Part shown: in pieces, positions 7,609 through 15,300 of the stretch
Layout of the letters: each line of letters starts with the position of its first letter
Numbering within the stretch: the stretch's first letter is position 1
Assembly: GCA_964408955.1 (NCBI GenBank)
Contig: CAYPBK010000014.1
Span: 1-46,477, forward strand
From: JAAYKT01 sp964408955
GTDB taxonomy: Bacteria > Bacillota > Clostridia > Lutisporales > Lutisporaceae
Direction of reading: 5' to 3'
DNA: 46,477 bases
Notes under the pieces: model-generated
What the model was told of the DNA's origin: nothing
The model's input: only the letters and a program-made list of their open reading frames with translations
Databases searched by the model: none
Translations under genes and position numbers: made by a program

Positions 7609-7688
7609 CAACTCTAAATTTAATAAATAATTTTGAGCTTCAATAAAAGTTTAAATATAAAAAAATATTGTATAAGGAGGTAGCTGCA

Positions 7689-8213
7689 TTGGAACAGTAT
7701 AGCGGCAACATAACTGTTGATCCGGTTCAAGTGGCATATGAAGGTCTTGTTTCAGGCGGAGTTAATTTTGTATCATACGTGCCTGATAGCGTATTTTATT
7801 CTTTGACTAAAAAAATTGAAAAAGATGAATCAATTAAAACTGTGGTGTGTACACGGGAAGATGAAGGAATAGCCATGGCAGCAGGAGCCTATTTGGGTGG
7901 GAAAATACCAGCTGTGATAATGGAATCATCAGGGTTAGGTTTTTCAGGTTTGATTCTTGCCAGAACTAAATTGCAGCGCATGCCAATGTTGCTTTTAGCA
8001 GGTCATCCGAAAGTTTTAGGTGTTAGCTGGGACTTTTTTGGTGCTTCCCGTATGGTTGGCGAAGGAGTTTTAGAAGGTTTAGAAATTCCTTATATGGTAG
8101 TAGATAACCCCAATAATCTAAAAACTTGTATTGAACAAGCCTTGATAACAATGAAAAGTCAGAAAACTTCGATTGGCTTAATTATACCACGTTATGTAAT
8201 GGGAGGTGTTTAA
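7689..8213 (+). CDS. Thiamine-diphosphate 2-oxoacid decarboxylase, alpha subunit (ComD / phosphonopyruvate decarboxylase type)
   Basis: The 174-residue protein corresponds to the pyrimidine-binding (Pyr) domain of ThDP enzymes. CTREDEGIAMAAGAYLGG holds the conserved glutamate (E59 counting from the TTG start) that activates the cofactor, followed by PAVIMESSGLG. Small separate alpha and beta subunits are typical of sulfopyruvate decarboxylase ComDE and related phosphonopyruvate decarboxylases, which convert a 2-oxo acid to an aldehyde and CO2. The TTG at 7689 is chosen because it lies eight bases after AAGGAGG; the upstream in-frame TTG at 7668 precedes that site. The stop overlaps the leader of the beta gene, one base before its ATG. 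Confidence 0.85.
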   Translation: MEQYSGNITVDPVQVAYEGLVSGGVNFVSYVPDSVFYSLTKKIEKDESIKTVVCTREDEGIAMAAGAYLGGKIPAVIMESSGLGFSGLILARTKLQRMPMLLLAGHPKVLGVSWDFFGASRMVGEGVLEGLEIPYMVVDNPNNLKTCIEQALITMKSQKTSIGLIIPRYVMGGV

Positions 8214-8214
8214 T

Positions 8215-8808
8215 ATGACAAGAGAAGATTTAATAAAAGTCTTGGCTAATTATAGAGAAGATACTCCTTCTATTTCCGGCGCAGGCTTTATTTCAAGATT
8301 GCTTTGGGTACATGCTCATAATAAAGCAAGTATATATCAAATGGATATGGGTTATCCCACATCAATGGCACTAGGCTTGGCTTTGGCAACTCCTGACCAG
8401 AAAGTTCTTTCTTTGGAAGGCGATGGGTCTATACTTATGGGTCTTAGCGTTTTTGCTACCATCGCTCGTTATAGCCCAAAAAATCTAATAGTATGCATTG
8501 TTGACAATGGATTGTATGGCAGCGCAGGCGGTGGCGAAGTTAAGACAGTAACAAGTTATGGAACTGATCTTGAAGCTGTAGCAAATGCTTGTGGTATTCC
8601 CTCTGATAAGACTATTACTGTCGATTGCATTGATTCTGCATCTAATGCTTTTGAAAAGGCATTTACAAAGCCTGGTCCATGGATCATTGTTGCAAAAGTA
8701 GAAAAAAGTGATCTATCACTAAAGCGAGACCCTAAAAATACCTGCCCCTATGACATTGTAGAATCAGCTATTAATTTTAGGCGAGAAATGATTGACCGTG
8801 GGTATTGA
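8215..8808 (+). CDS. Thiamine-diphosphate 2-oxoacid decarboxylase, beta subunit (ComE type)
   Basis: The 197-residue protein is the diphosphate-binding (PP) half of a ThDP decarboxylase. The metal-ThDP motif runs from GDGS at 69-72 to N98 in CIVDNGLYGSAGG. YQMDMGYPTSMALGLALA is the usual preceding segment. The start is the ATG at 8215 following GGGAGG with nine bases spacing. It begins one base after the alpha gene and the two products must assemble for activity. The YGSAGG sequence resembles the YGSTGG of sulfopyruvate and phosphonopyruvate decarboxylases, but the side chain of the substrate cannot be predicted. Confidence 0.85.
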   Translation: MTREDLIKVLANYREDTPSISGAGFISRLLWVHAHNKASIYQMDMGYPTSMALGLALATPDQKVLSLEGDGSILMGLSVFATIARYSPKNLIVCIVDNGLYGSAGGGEVKTVTSYGTDLEAVANACGIPSDKTITVDCIDSASNAFEKAFTKPGPWIIVAKVEKSDLSLKRDPKNTCPYDIVESAINFRREMIDRGY

Positions 8809-8860
8809 TAATTAAAAGGTATAACAAAGATATTAATATTTAAAATGGGAGGTAATAGTT

Positions 8861-10030
8861 ATGTTAAAGACGATGAATGAAAGATTGAAAGGTATGGCAC
8901 CCAGTGCTTTAGGTGAATTAGTTCGTTATAAAAAGCAGCTTATAGCTGAAGGTAAAGACATAATTGACTTTAGTGTAGGTGATCCTGATTTCCCATCTCC
9001 TCCTAATGCAATCGATAGGATTTGTAAAGAGTCATTAAATCCAAAGAATCATAAATACCCAATACCAAGTGAAGGATTAGATGAGTTTAGAAAAGCAATG
9101 GCTTATTTTTACAAAGAGCGTTTTGGTGTAGCTTTAGACGCGGACAAAGAAGTTCAAGTTGCCGTTGGTACGAAAGAGATTTGGGCACATTTAATGTTGA
9201 CACTGTTGGATCCAGGTGATGTTTGTATAATGCAGGATCCCTCTTATCCTACTTATAAAACTATGGCTTTGGCGTCTGGAGCTGATATTCATTATATGCC
9301 TCTAACAACAGAAAATAATTTTGTTCCTGATTTAGAAGCAATACCGGAAGAAATACGTAAAAAAGCTACACTTATGTGCTTAAACTATCCAAATAACCCT
9401 ACAGGTGGCGTTGTCGATTTAGAATTTCTTCAAAAAGCAGTAGACTTTTGCAGAAGGCATGAAATAGTACTTGCCTATGATAATGCTTATAGTGAAATTA
9501 CTTATGATGGTTATGTGGCGCCAAGTGTTTTACAAATATCTAATGCTACAGATATTGCTATTGAATCTTTTCCGCTTTCAAAATCTTTTAGCATGGCAGG
9601 CTGGAGAATCGGTGCAATGGTGGGTAACGCTGATGTATTAAAGTCTTTAAGAATTATGAAATCCAATATTGACTTTGGTCCACCGGCTGCTATTCAATTA
9701 GGTGCCGCTACTGCATTGACTGAGGAACCGCTGAAACAAACAAAGCATTATAGGGATCTTTACGAACACAGACGAAATTTGATTATGAATGCATTCCGTT
9801 CTGCAGGCATGGAAGTTCCTACAAGTTTAGGTTGCGCTTTTCTCTGGATTCCTGTACCTAAGGGATATACCGATGAAAGTTGGGCAAAGATGTTTTTAGA
9901 AAAAGCTCATGTAATGTTTGTCCCAGGCGGTATCTACGGGGAGGAAGGTAAAAAGTTTATTCGTATCTCATTGACAGTTTCTGATGAAAGAATCCAAGAA
10001 GCAATGGAGAGAATCAAAAAGTTGTTTTAA
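8861..10030 (+). CDS. PLP-dependent aminotransferase, class I/II (fold type I)
   Basis: This 389-residue protein shows the full class I signature. NYPNNPTGG at 175-183 contains the asparagine that contacts the cofactor, D207 and Y210 lie in AYDNAYSE, K241 in SFPLSKSFSMAGWRIG is the Schiff-base lysine, and the arginine of FIRISL near the end binds the substrate carboxylate. It most resembles the LL-diaminopimelate / aspartate-type aminotransferase group. Beside a 2-oxoacid decarboxylase, it could make the decarboxylase's substrate from an amino acid. The ATG at 8861 follows GGGAGG. It shares direction and close spacing with its neighbours and the antiporter downstream. Confidence 0.9.
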   Translation: MLKTMNERLKGMAPSALGELVRYKKQLIAEGKDIIDFSVGDPDFPSPPNAIDRICKESLNPKNHKYPIPSEGLDEFRKAMAYFYKERFGVALDADKEVQVAVGTKEIWAHLMLTLLDPGDVCIMQDPSYPTYKTMALASGADIHYMPLTTENNFVPDLEAIPEEIRKKATLMCLNYPNNPTGGVVDLEFLQKAVDFCRRHEIVLAYDNAYSEITYDGYVAPSVLQISNATDIAIESFPLSKSFSMAGWRIGAMVGNADVLKSLRIMKSNIDFGPPAAIQLGAATALTEEPLKQTKHYRDLYEHRRNLIMNAFRSAGMEVPTSLGCAFLWIPVPKGYTDESWAKMFLEKAHVMFVPGGIYGEEGKKFIRISLTVSDERIQEAMERIKKLF

Positions 10031-10067
10031 GACATGCAAATTTAAAAAATGTATAGGAGGGAAAAAA

Positions 10068-11498
10068 ATGAAAAAAACCAGTGAGCAAAAAGTCATTCGT
10101 AAACCAAAAGCAATAGAATCGCTTGGGATCATAGTTGTTATTATTTCAATAATTTTATTAGGAATCCGCATGGGGAGCGGTGTTTCTGCCATGTATATGC
10201 CGCTGATTCTTTCAATTGGTGTTATTACAGGGTTTGGAATGCATCTCGGGCACACATACAAAGGCTTGCAAGAAGGTATTGTAAAAGCTGTAGGTAAGGT
10301 TGTTGTGCCGGTTTTTATCTTGCTAATGATAGGGGCGGTGGTAGGGCTTTGGATAGCTTCGGGAACCATACCAAGCCTTATATACTACGGACTAAAATTA
10401 GTCTCTCCAAGCTATTTCTTTGCAGCTGCTTTTGTAGTTTCCTGCATCATGTCTTTAGCTACCGGAACATCTTGGGGTACCATAGGTTCTATCGGTGTTG
10501 CTATGATGGGTATAGGTACGGCGATAGGGGCAAATCCTGCAATAGCTTGTGGAGCTGTAGTAAGTGGAGCGCTATTCGGTGATAAAATGTCTCCTGTATC
10601 GGATACACCTTATATGGCTTGCGCTGTTACAGATGTAGACATTTTTGAACATATACGTTCATCGGCATGGACTACTATTCCAGCAGCAGTATTAACTGCA
10701 ATTGCGTTTTTCATAATTGGTGTAAGAACCGGTGGTGCTGCAGATATGGGTCAGGTTCAAGATATGCTTATGGGAATATCGAACGGTTGGCATATTAACC
10801 CCCTTCACTTATTACCTATACTTCTCTTTTTCGTTGGGTCTAAGTTACCCTCTTTAATAATTATCTTTGGAAATTTAATTATAGGTATGGCATGGAGCAT
10901 GTTATTCCAAGGGGCAACATTAAAGTTAGTGTTTTCTTCAGCTACTGCCGGGTTCGTATCTGAAACAGGAATAGCAATGGTAGATAAAGTATTAACTAAC
11001 GGTGGAATCATGAATATGTTACAAGTAATAATCCTACTTTTATGTGCAACAGGTTTAGGCGGGATACTTGATACTATCGGTGTCCTAGAATCTTTGGTTG
11101 AATTTATAGTCAAAAGAGCAAAATCTACTTTTGCTTTAGTAGCTTCAGTTATGGTTTCTTCATATGTATTGGCATTTCTTACAGGTAACCAAGCTATGCC
11201 TATATTGCTACCAGGAATAGCCTTTAGTCCCGCATTTGACGAACGTGGGATATCAAGGTCAGTTTTAAGCAGATGTGTTGGCGATTCAGGTACTATAGCT
11301 GTTCCACTAGTTCCTTGGGGTTCTATGACAGGCTTTATAACTGTAGCATTAGGTGTAAGCCATTCTCAATATTGGCCATATCTTTGGCTAGTATTTTTTG
11401 TTCCTGCTTTTTCGCTTATCTACGCTGCAACAGGATTTGGTATTTGGAAATCTAACGAAGCAGACAAAAAGAATAATCAAATAACAAATACACCATAA
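10068..11498 (+). CDS. NhaC-family Na+/H+ antiporter (possible substrate transporter)
   Basis: The 476-residue protein is strongly hydrophobic with about eleven membrane segments. Features typical of NhaC are SLATGTSWGTIGSIG, a segment with GALFGDKMSPVSDTP, and a C-terminal half with SGTIAVPLVPWGSM. Some relatives exchange organic acids or amino acids against sodium or protons (MleN-type), so it may import or export a compound of this pathway. The ATG at 10068 is preceded by TAGGAGGG; the longer reading frame from 9984 runs through the aminotransferase end and adds no membrane sequence. A large palindrome lies 110 bases after the stop. Confidence 0.88.
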   Translation: MKKTSEQKVIRKPKAIESLGIIVVIISIILLGIRMGSGVSAMYMPLILSIGVITGFGMHLGHTYKGLQEGIVKAVGKVVVPVFILLMIGAVVGLWIASGTIPSLIYYGLKLVSPSYFFAAAFVVSCIMSLATGTSWGTIGSIGVAMMGIGTAIGANPAIACGAVVSGALFGDKMSPVSDTPYMACAVTDVDIFEHIRSSAWTTIPAAVLTAIAFFIIGVRTGGAADMGQVQDMLMGISNGWHINPLHLLPILLFFVGSKLPSLIIIFGNLIIGMAWSMLFQGATLKLVFSSATAGFVSETGIAMVDKVLTNGGIMNMLQVIILLLCATGLGGILDTIGVLESLVEFIVKRAKSTFALVASVMVSSYVLAFLTGNQAMPILLPGIAFSPAFDERGISRSVLSRCVGDSGTIAVPLVPWGSMTGFITVALGVSHSQYWPYLWLVFFVPAFSLIYAATGFGIWKSNEADKKNNQITNTP

Positions 11499-11606
11499 TT
11501 TACTGATAATTAATATTAAGGTACTAAATTGAGTTTTTCCCGTGTTAAAGCTTTCAAATGAGATTAAAAAAGAACTCTATAAATAATAAGATGACTAGGG
11601 GTAAAG

Positions 11607-11641
11607 GGTGGCACATACTATAAATTATAGCATGTGTCACC
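11607..11641 (+). repeat. Long palindrome after the antiporter gene
   Basis: Bases 11607-11623 pair with 11625-11641 over 17 positions with two wobble-type pairs. There is no T-tract behind it. It falls in the 270-base gap between the antiporter and yqeC and may act as transcript-end structure or as an operator-like palindrome. Confidence 0.55.
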
Positions 11642-11656
11642 TATATAATTAGTACT

Positions 11657-11685
11657 ATGACAAAGCTTTATTAAATTGTTATAGA
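11657..11685 (+). promoter_or_regulatory. Possible promoter for yqeC-mocA-yqeB
   Basis: ATGACA (11657-11662) and TATAGA (11680-11685) are separated by 17 bases. They match the sigma-A consensus at five and four of six positions. The site is about 80 bases ahead of yqeC and just behind the palindrome at 11607-11641. Confidence 0.35.
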
Positions 11686-11768
11686 AATTACCTTTACTAT
11701 TAAAAGTGATTTAGTATATCCTATAAGAAAGGCGGTTTAGATAATTTTTCTATTTAAAGGTGAGATAA

Positions 11769-12488
11769 ATGAATATTTATAAAGCTTTAAATCTGGATAT
11801 AGACAGTGGCGGCATATTATCCTTTGTCGGAGCCGGTGGGAAGACTACCACAATTTTTCAATTGGCTAAAGAATTAAAAGAGAAGGACAAAAGGGTTTTA
11901 ATAACGACGACCACTAAAATTGGCAATCCCAGCAATGAGGATTACGATTATTTTTTTCTGAAAAGTTTGCCGCCATTTTTTAAACCTAAAAACAGCAGCG
12001 CTACAATTCTCGGTCAAGAATTAAACAATACAAAAATGGTTGGTATATCGTTAGACACCCTTGACGAGCTTATAAAGGAGAAAATATTTGATTTTATATT
12101 GATAGAAGCGGATGGTGCCAACAGAAAGGCAGTTAAGGCTCCTGCTAGCTATGAGCCTGTAGTATCAGAGCTTACTAGTAAAACCATAGGTATAATAGGT
12201 CTTGATTGTTTAGGTAAAGTGATTCAAGAGGCTGTTCACAGACCGGAAATCTTTATAGAGATAGTAGGTAAAAGCTTGACAGATATAGTAGATGAAGATG
12301 CTATATTTAGGCTTGTGATCAGCGATACAGGCTTGTTTAAGGATGCAAAGGGTCGTAAAATGCTTTTTATGAATAAAGCCGATAAAACTAATCTTGAAGA
12401 AGGGATTAGAATAAGGCAAGTTTTATTAGATAAAGGCTTTGACGGAGATATAATTATTGGTGACGTTATAAAAAAGAATTTTTATTAA
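11769..12488 (+). CDS. yqeC: Selenium-dependent molybdenum hydroxylase accessory protein YqeC
   Basis: The 239-residue protein carries a Walker A P-loop FVGAGGKTTT at 19-28 and IEADGANRKAVKAP in its middle, both characteristic of the YqeC family. Comparative genomics established that yqeC, yqeB and a MocA-type gene co-occur with selD and with molybdenum hydroxylases that carry labile selenium. The precise biochemical step is not known. It is followed by mocA after 11 bases and yqeB further on, all in one direction, so the three form a maturation operon. The hydroxylase they serve is most simply the one encoded at 1817-5136. Confidence 0.85.
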   Translation: MNIYKALNLDIDSGGILSFVGAGGKTTTIFQLAKELKEKDKRVLITTTTKIGNPSNEDYDYFFLKSLPPFFKPKNSSATILGQELNNTKMVGISLDTLDELIKEKIFDFILIEADGANRKAVKAPASYEPVVSELTSKTIGIIGLDCLGKVIQEAVHRPEIFIEIVGKSLTDIVDEDAIFRLVISDTGLFKDAKGRKMLFMNKADKTNLEEGIRIRQVLLDKGFDGDIIIGDVIKKNFY

Positions 12489-12499
12489 GGAGCATGGCA

Positions 12500-13078
12500 A
12501 TGATAACGGGTATCATACTTGCTGCAGGCTTTTCAAGGCGAATGGGCACAGAAAAGCTTTTGCTTGAAATAAATGGAGTTAGAATAATAGAGAGAGTTAT
12601 AAAGGAGTGTAAAAGCTCTCTTTTAGATGAGCTCATTCTTATATATAGGAAAGAGGAAGTAAAGGAAATAGGAGAGCAGTATAGTGTAAAAGCTATATAT
12701 AATCCCAAAGCAGATTTAGGTCAAAGCGAAAGTGTAAAGCTGGGTATTATAAATAGCAGTAATCCTGATGCATATATGTTTATCATGGGGGACCAACCTT
12801 TTGTAAACAGTCAATTAATCAATAGGCTGATTTATGAATATAAGAAGAGTGATTCCACTATATTAGTTCCCAGTTATAGTGGCAAAAACGGAACACCGTC
12901 TATTTTTTCAACCATATATAAAGAAGAGTTTTTAAAAATACAAGGGGATAAAGGGGGAAGGGATATAATAAAGAATAACCTTCACTTGGTAAAGATAATT
13001 GATATACAAGATGAAATATCTGGGTTTGATATAGATACCCCTATGGATTATAAAAATTTAGCAGATTATATTAAATAA
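12500..13078 (+). CDS. mocA: MocA-type molybdenum cofactor cytidylyltransferase (MocA/YgfJ family)
   Basis: The 192-residue protein opens with the nucleotidyltransferase signature ILAAGFSRRMGTEKLLL, followed by the conserved MGDQPF near residue 95, which provides metal-binding aspartate. MocA attaches CMP to molybdopterin, giving the cytosine-dinucleotide cofactor used by many molybdenum hydroxylases. In selenium-dependent systems a MocA homologue (YgfJ/TIGR03310 type) travels with YqeB and YqeC as here. The ATG at 12500 is preferred because AAGGAG ends seven bases before it; the ATG at 12494 is too close to that site. Confidence 0.85.
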   Translation: MITGIILAAGFSRRMGTEKLLLEINGVRIIERVIKECKSSLLDELILIYRKEEVKEIGEQYSVKAIYNPKADLGQSESVKLGIINSSNPDAYMFIMGDQPFVNSQLINRLIYEYKKSDSTILVPSYSGKNGTPSIFSTIYKEEFLKIQGDKGGRDIIKNNLHLVKIIDIQDEISGFDIDTPMDYKNLADYIK

Positions 13079-13122
13079 AATGTCAATATTAAAAAGCGTA
13101 AGACTATTGACGAGGTGAGTAA

Positions 13123-13917
13123 ATGGATTTAGTAGTTGTAAGAGGCGGGGGCGACATAGCTTCCGGAGTGATTCATAGGCTGTTCATGTCCGGCTTTAAG
13201 GTTGTAGTATTAGAAACGGAAAAACCGACAGCTATTAGGCGTGCGGTTTCATTTTGCGAAGCGATTTATAGAGATGAAATTGTAATAGAAGGCGTTAAAG
13301 GAGTTTATGCAAAAGCTCCTGAAAGCATTGAGGCAATCCTTAATGCAGGTAGCATTCCAATATTCATAGATGAAAAAGGCGAAATTATCAAAACCCTGAG
13401 ACCGATTGCGGTGGTAGATGCAATTATTGCTAAAAGGAATCTTGGTACCATAAGAGAAATGGCACCTATTACAATAGGTATCGGCCCGGGATTTCATGGG
13501 GGTATAGATGTTGATGCTATAATAGAAAGCCAAAGAGGGCATAATCTGGGTAAAGTAATGTATGAAGGGGAAGCGGCTGAAAACACCGGCTTACCTGGAA
13601 TAATAAACGGATTTAGTGAAGAAAGAGTCCTTAGGGCTCCCTGTGATGGAATTGCAAATCCTTTAATAAAAATCGGTGACTATGTAAAGGAGAAGGATGT
13701 TGTTTGCGTGGTCAAGGACATGGAAGTGTTTGCAGGGGTTACGGGAGTACTTCGGGGAATGATAAAGGATGGATTTGCAGTATATAAAGGTATGAAAATC
13801 GGGGATATTGACCCTAGAGGGATACGAGAATATGCTTTTACTATATCTGATAAGGCAAGAGCTATCGGAGGAGGAGTATTAGAAGCATTAATGCATTTAT
13901 ATATTGACATAAAGTGA
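13123..13917 (+). CDS. yqeB: Selenium-dependent molybdenum hydroxylase accessory protein YqeB
   Basis: The 264-residue protein begins with VVVRGGGDIASGVIHRLF, a Rossmann-type glycine motif near the N-terminus, and continues with ETEKPTAIRRAVSF and the central TIGIGPGFHGG. This pattern is that of the YqeB maturation family, distantly related to the XdhC proteins that sulphurate molybdenum cofactor. In the selenium-dependent subgroup it is thought to help insert selenium, although the mechanism is unproven. It completes the yqeC-mocA-yqeB set. The promoter of the following asnA T-box lies inside its last codons at 13904. Confidence 0.87.
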   Translation: MDLVVVRGGGDIASGVIHRLFMSGFKVVVLETEKPTAIRRAVSFCEAIYRDEIVIEGVKGVYAKAPESIEAILNAGSIPIFIDEKGEIIKTLRPIAVVDAIIAKRNLGTIREMAPITIGIGPGFHGGIDVDAIIESQRGHNLGKVMYEGEAAENTGLPGIINGFSEERVLRAPCDGIANPLIKIGDYVKEKDVVCVVKDMEVFAGVTGVLRGMIKDGFAVYKGMKIGDIDPRGIREYAFTISDKARAIGGGVLEALMHLYIDIK

Positions 13918-13932
13918 AACCTATTTTATAAT
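13904..13932 (+). promoter_or_regulatory. Consensus sigma-A promoter for asnA
   Basis: TTGACA at 13904-13909 and TATAAT at 13927-13932 are perfect consensus hexamers 17 bases apart. The -35 element overlaps the end of yqeB. Transcription would start about 13939, just before the T-box leader. Confidence 0.85.
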
Positions 13933-13938
13933 TTATTG

Positions 13939-14215
13939 AAATGAATAAAAAAAGCAAAAACAATGATGGGAAGAGTATGCAAAGTAGGTAGTCAAAGCGA
14001 ATCAGCGTTGGTGTGAGGCTGATACGAAGACTTTGTTGAAGAACATCCGGGAGTTTTTAACCGAAAACATGTGATAGTAGGCTTAAACGGCGTCACCCCG
14101 TTAAAGGTGGAGGATATCGATTTATTCCGTATCCATAAAGAGAACTTTTTGTTAATTTGGGTGGTACCGCGGAGGTTATGCCTTTCGTCCCTTTAAGGAT
14201 GAAAGGCTTTTTGTA
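13939..14215 (+). promoter_or_regulatory. T-box leader controlling asnA (asparagine specifier)
   Basis: The 334-base gap before asnA is a T-box riboswitch. Stem I begins near GATGGGAAGAGTATGCAAAG (13964-13983) and closes with CTTTGT (14031-14036). The AAC triplet at 14042-14044, followed by A, is the likely specifier codon for tRNA-Asn. The T-box sequence TTTGGGTGGTACCGCGG is at 14156-14172 and pairs with the acceptor end of uncharged tRNA. Uncharged tRNA-Asn would favour the antiterminator and switch on asparagine synthesis. Confidence 0.9.
14180..14212 (+). terminator. T-box terminator of the asnA leader
   Basis: Bases 14180-14190 pair with 14197-14207 (11 pairs, one G-U), followed by TTTTTG. 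The left arm overlaps the competing antiterminator region after the T-box sequence. Confidence 0.85.
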
Positions 14216-14251
14216 TTATTTAAAGCAAATTCTTATATTGGAGGTATTAAA

Positions 14252-15268
14252 ATGGGTAAAGTCACTTTTATGGTGCCAAAGGATTATAAATCCATGCAGG
14301 ATATTTTAGAAACTCAAATCGCAATTAAGAAAATAAAGGATTATTTTGAAAGAAATCTCTCGGAGCAGCTAAATCTTACGAGAGTGTCGGCACCGCTTTT
14401 TGTTACGGAGGATTCCGGATTGAATGATTATTTAAACGGTGTGGAAAGACCGGTGAGCTTCGATGCAAAAGCTATAAACGGGAAAAGTGTAGAGATAGTC
14501 CAATCTCTGGCTAAGTGGAAGAGGATGGCGCTTTATAAATATGGCTTTGAAAACAGCAAAGGGCTGTATACGGATATGAATGCAATAAGGAGGGATGAAG
14601 ATTTAGATAACCTTCATTCAATTTATGTGGATCAATGGGACTGGGAAAAACGAATAGAAAAAAAGGATAGAAATGTCGAATATTTAAAGCATATAGTTAA
14701 GGAAATTTACAATGTATTTAAAAATACAGAAAACTATTTAATGTATAAATATGAGGATTATAAGCCGATACTTCCCTCAGATATATTTTTTATTACGGCA
14801 CAGGAGCTGGAGGATTTATATCCGGAAAAAACTGCAAAGGAAAGAGAGGATATTATTGCGAAGGAAAAAGGCGCAGTTTTTATAATGGGTATAGGGAGTA
14901 AGCTCAAATCCGGCGAACAGCACGATGGCAGATCTCCTGATTATGACGATTGGGAGCTTAACGGTGATATAATATTTTGGTATCCCGTCCTTGAGGTTGC
15001 TTTGGAGCTATCTTCCATGGGAATTAGAGTGGATAAAAAAACTCTGTTAAAGCAATTAAGGGAATCCGGCTGTGAAGACAGGCTGGAATTGGATTATCAT
15101 AAAATGGTTATGGAGGATAAGCTGCCTTTGACAATAGGCGGAGGTATAGGACAATCAAGAATTTGTATGTTCTTTTTGAAAAAGGCGCATATAGGAGAAA
15201 TACAAGCGTCTATATGGCCGGAGGAAATGATAAATTATTGTGAAAAGTATGATATATCGTTATTATAG
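14252..15268 (+). CDS. asnA: Aspartate-ammonia ligase (asparagine synthetase A)
   Basis: This 338-residue protein is AsnA, which makes asparagine from aspartate, ammonia and ATP. Recognisable segments are the N-terminal ETQIAIKKIKDYFE, LTRVSAPLFV, the GLNDYLNGVERPVSF segment, VEIVQSLAKWKRMAL, and MNAIRRDEDLDNLHSIYVDQWDWE, ending with GGGIGQSRICMFFL and IQASIWP. The fold is that of class II aminoacyl-tRNA synthetases. It is a single-gene unit behind a T-box leader and therefore likely induced by asparagine starvation. The length is normal for the family and the ATG follows TTGGAGG. Confidence 0.96.
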   Translation: MGKVTFMVPKDYKSMQDILETQIAIKKIKDYFERNLSEQLNLTRVSAPLFVTEDSGLNDYLNGVERPVSFDAKAINGKSVEIVQSLAKWKRMALYKYGFENSKGLYTDMNAIRRDEDLDNLHSIYVDQWDWEKRIEKKDRNVEYLKHIVKEIYNVFKNTENYLMYKYEDYKPILPSDIFFITAQELEDLYPEKTAKEREDIIAKEKGAVFIMGIGSKLKSGEQHDGRSPDYDDWELNGDIIFWYPVLEVALELSSMGIRVDKKTLLKQLRESGCEDRLELDYHKMVMEDKLPLTIGGGIGQSRICMFFLKKAHIGEIQASIWPEEMINYCEKYDISLL

Positions 15269-15300
15269 TGCCTCGGTAAAGCTGAAAGGGTGAAAAAGCT

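Noticed and set aside
10349..10582. 77-residue frame within the antiporter gene
   Set aside because: Out-of-frame shadow of a complete membrane protein.
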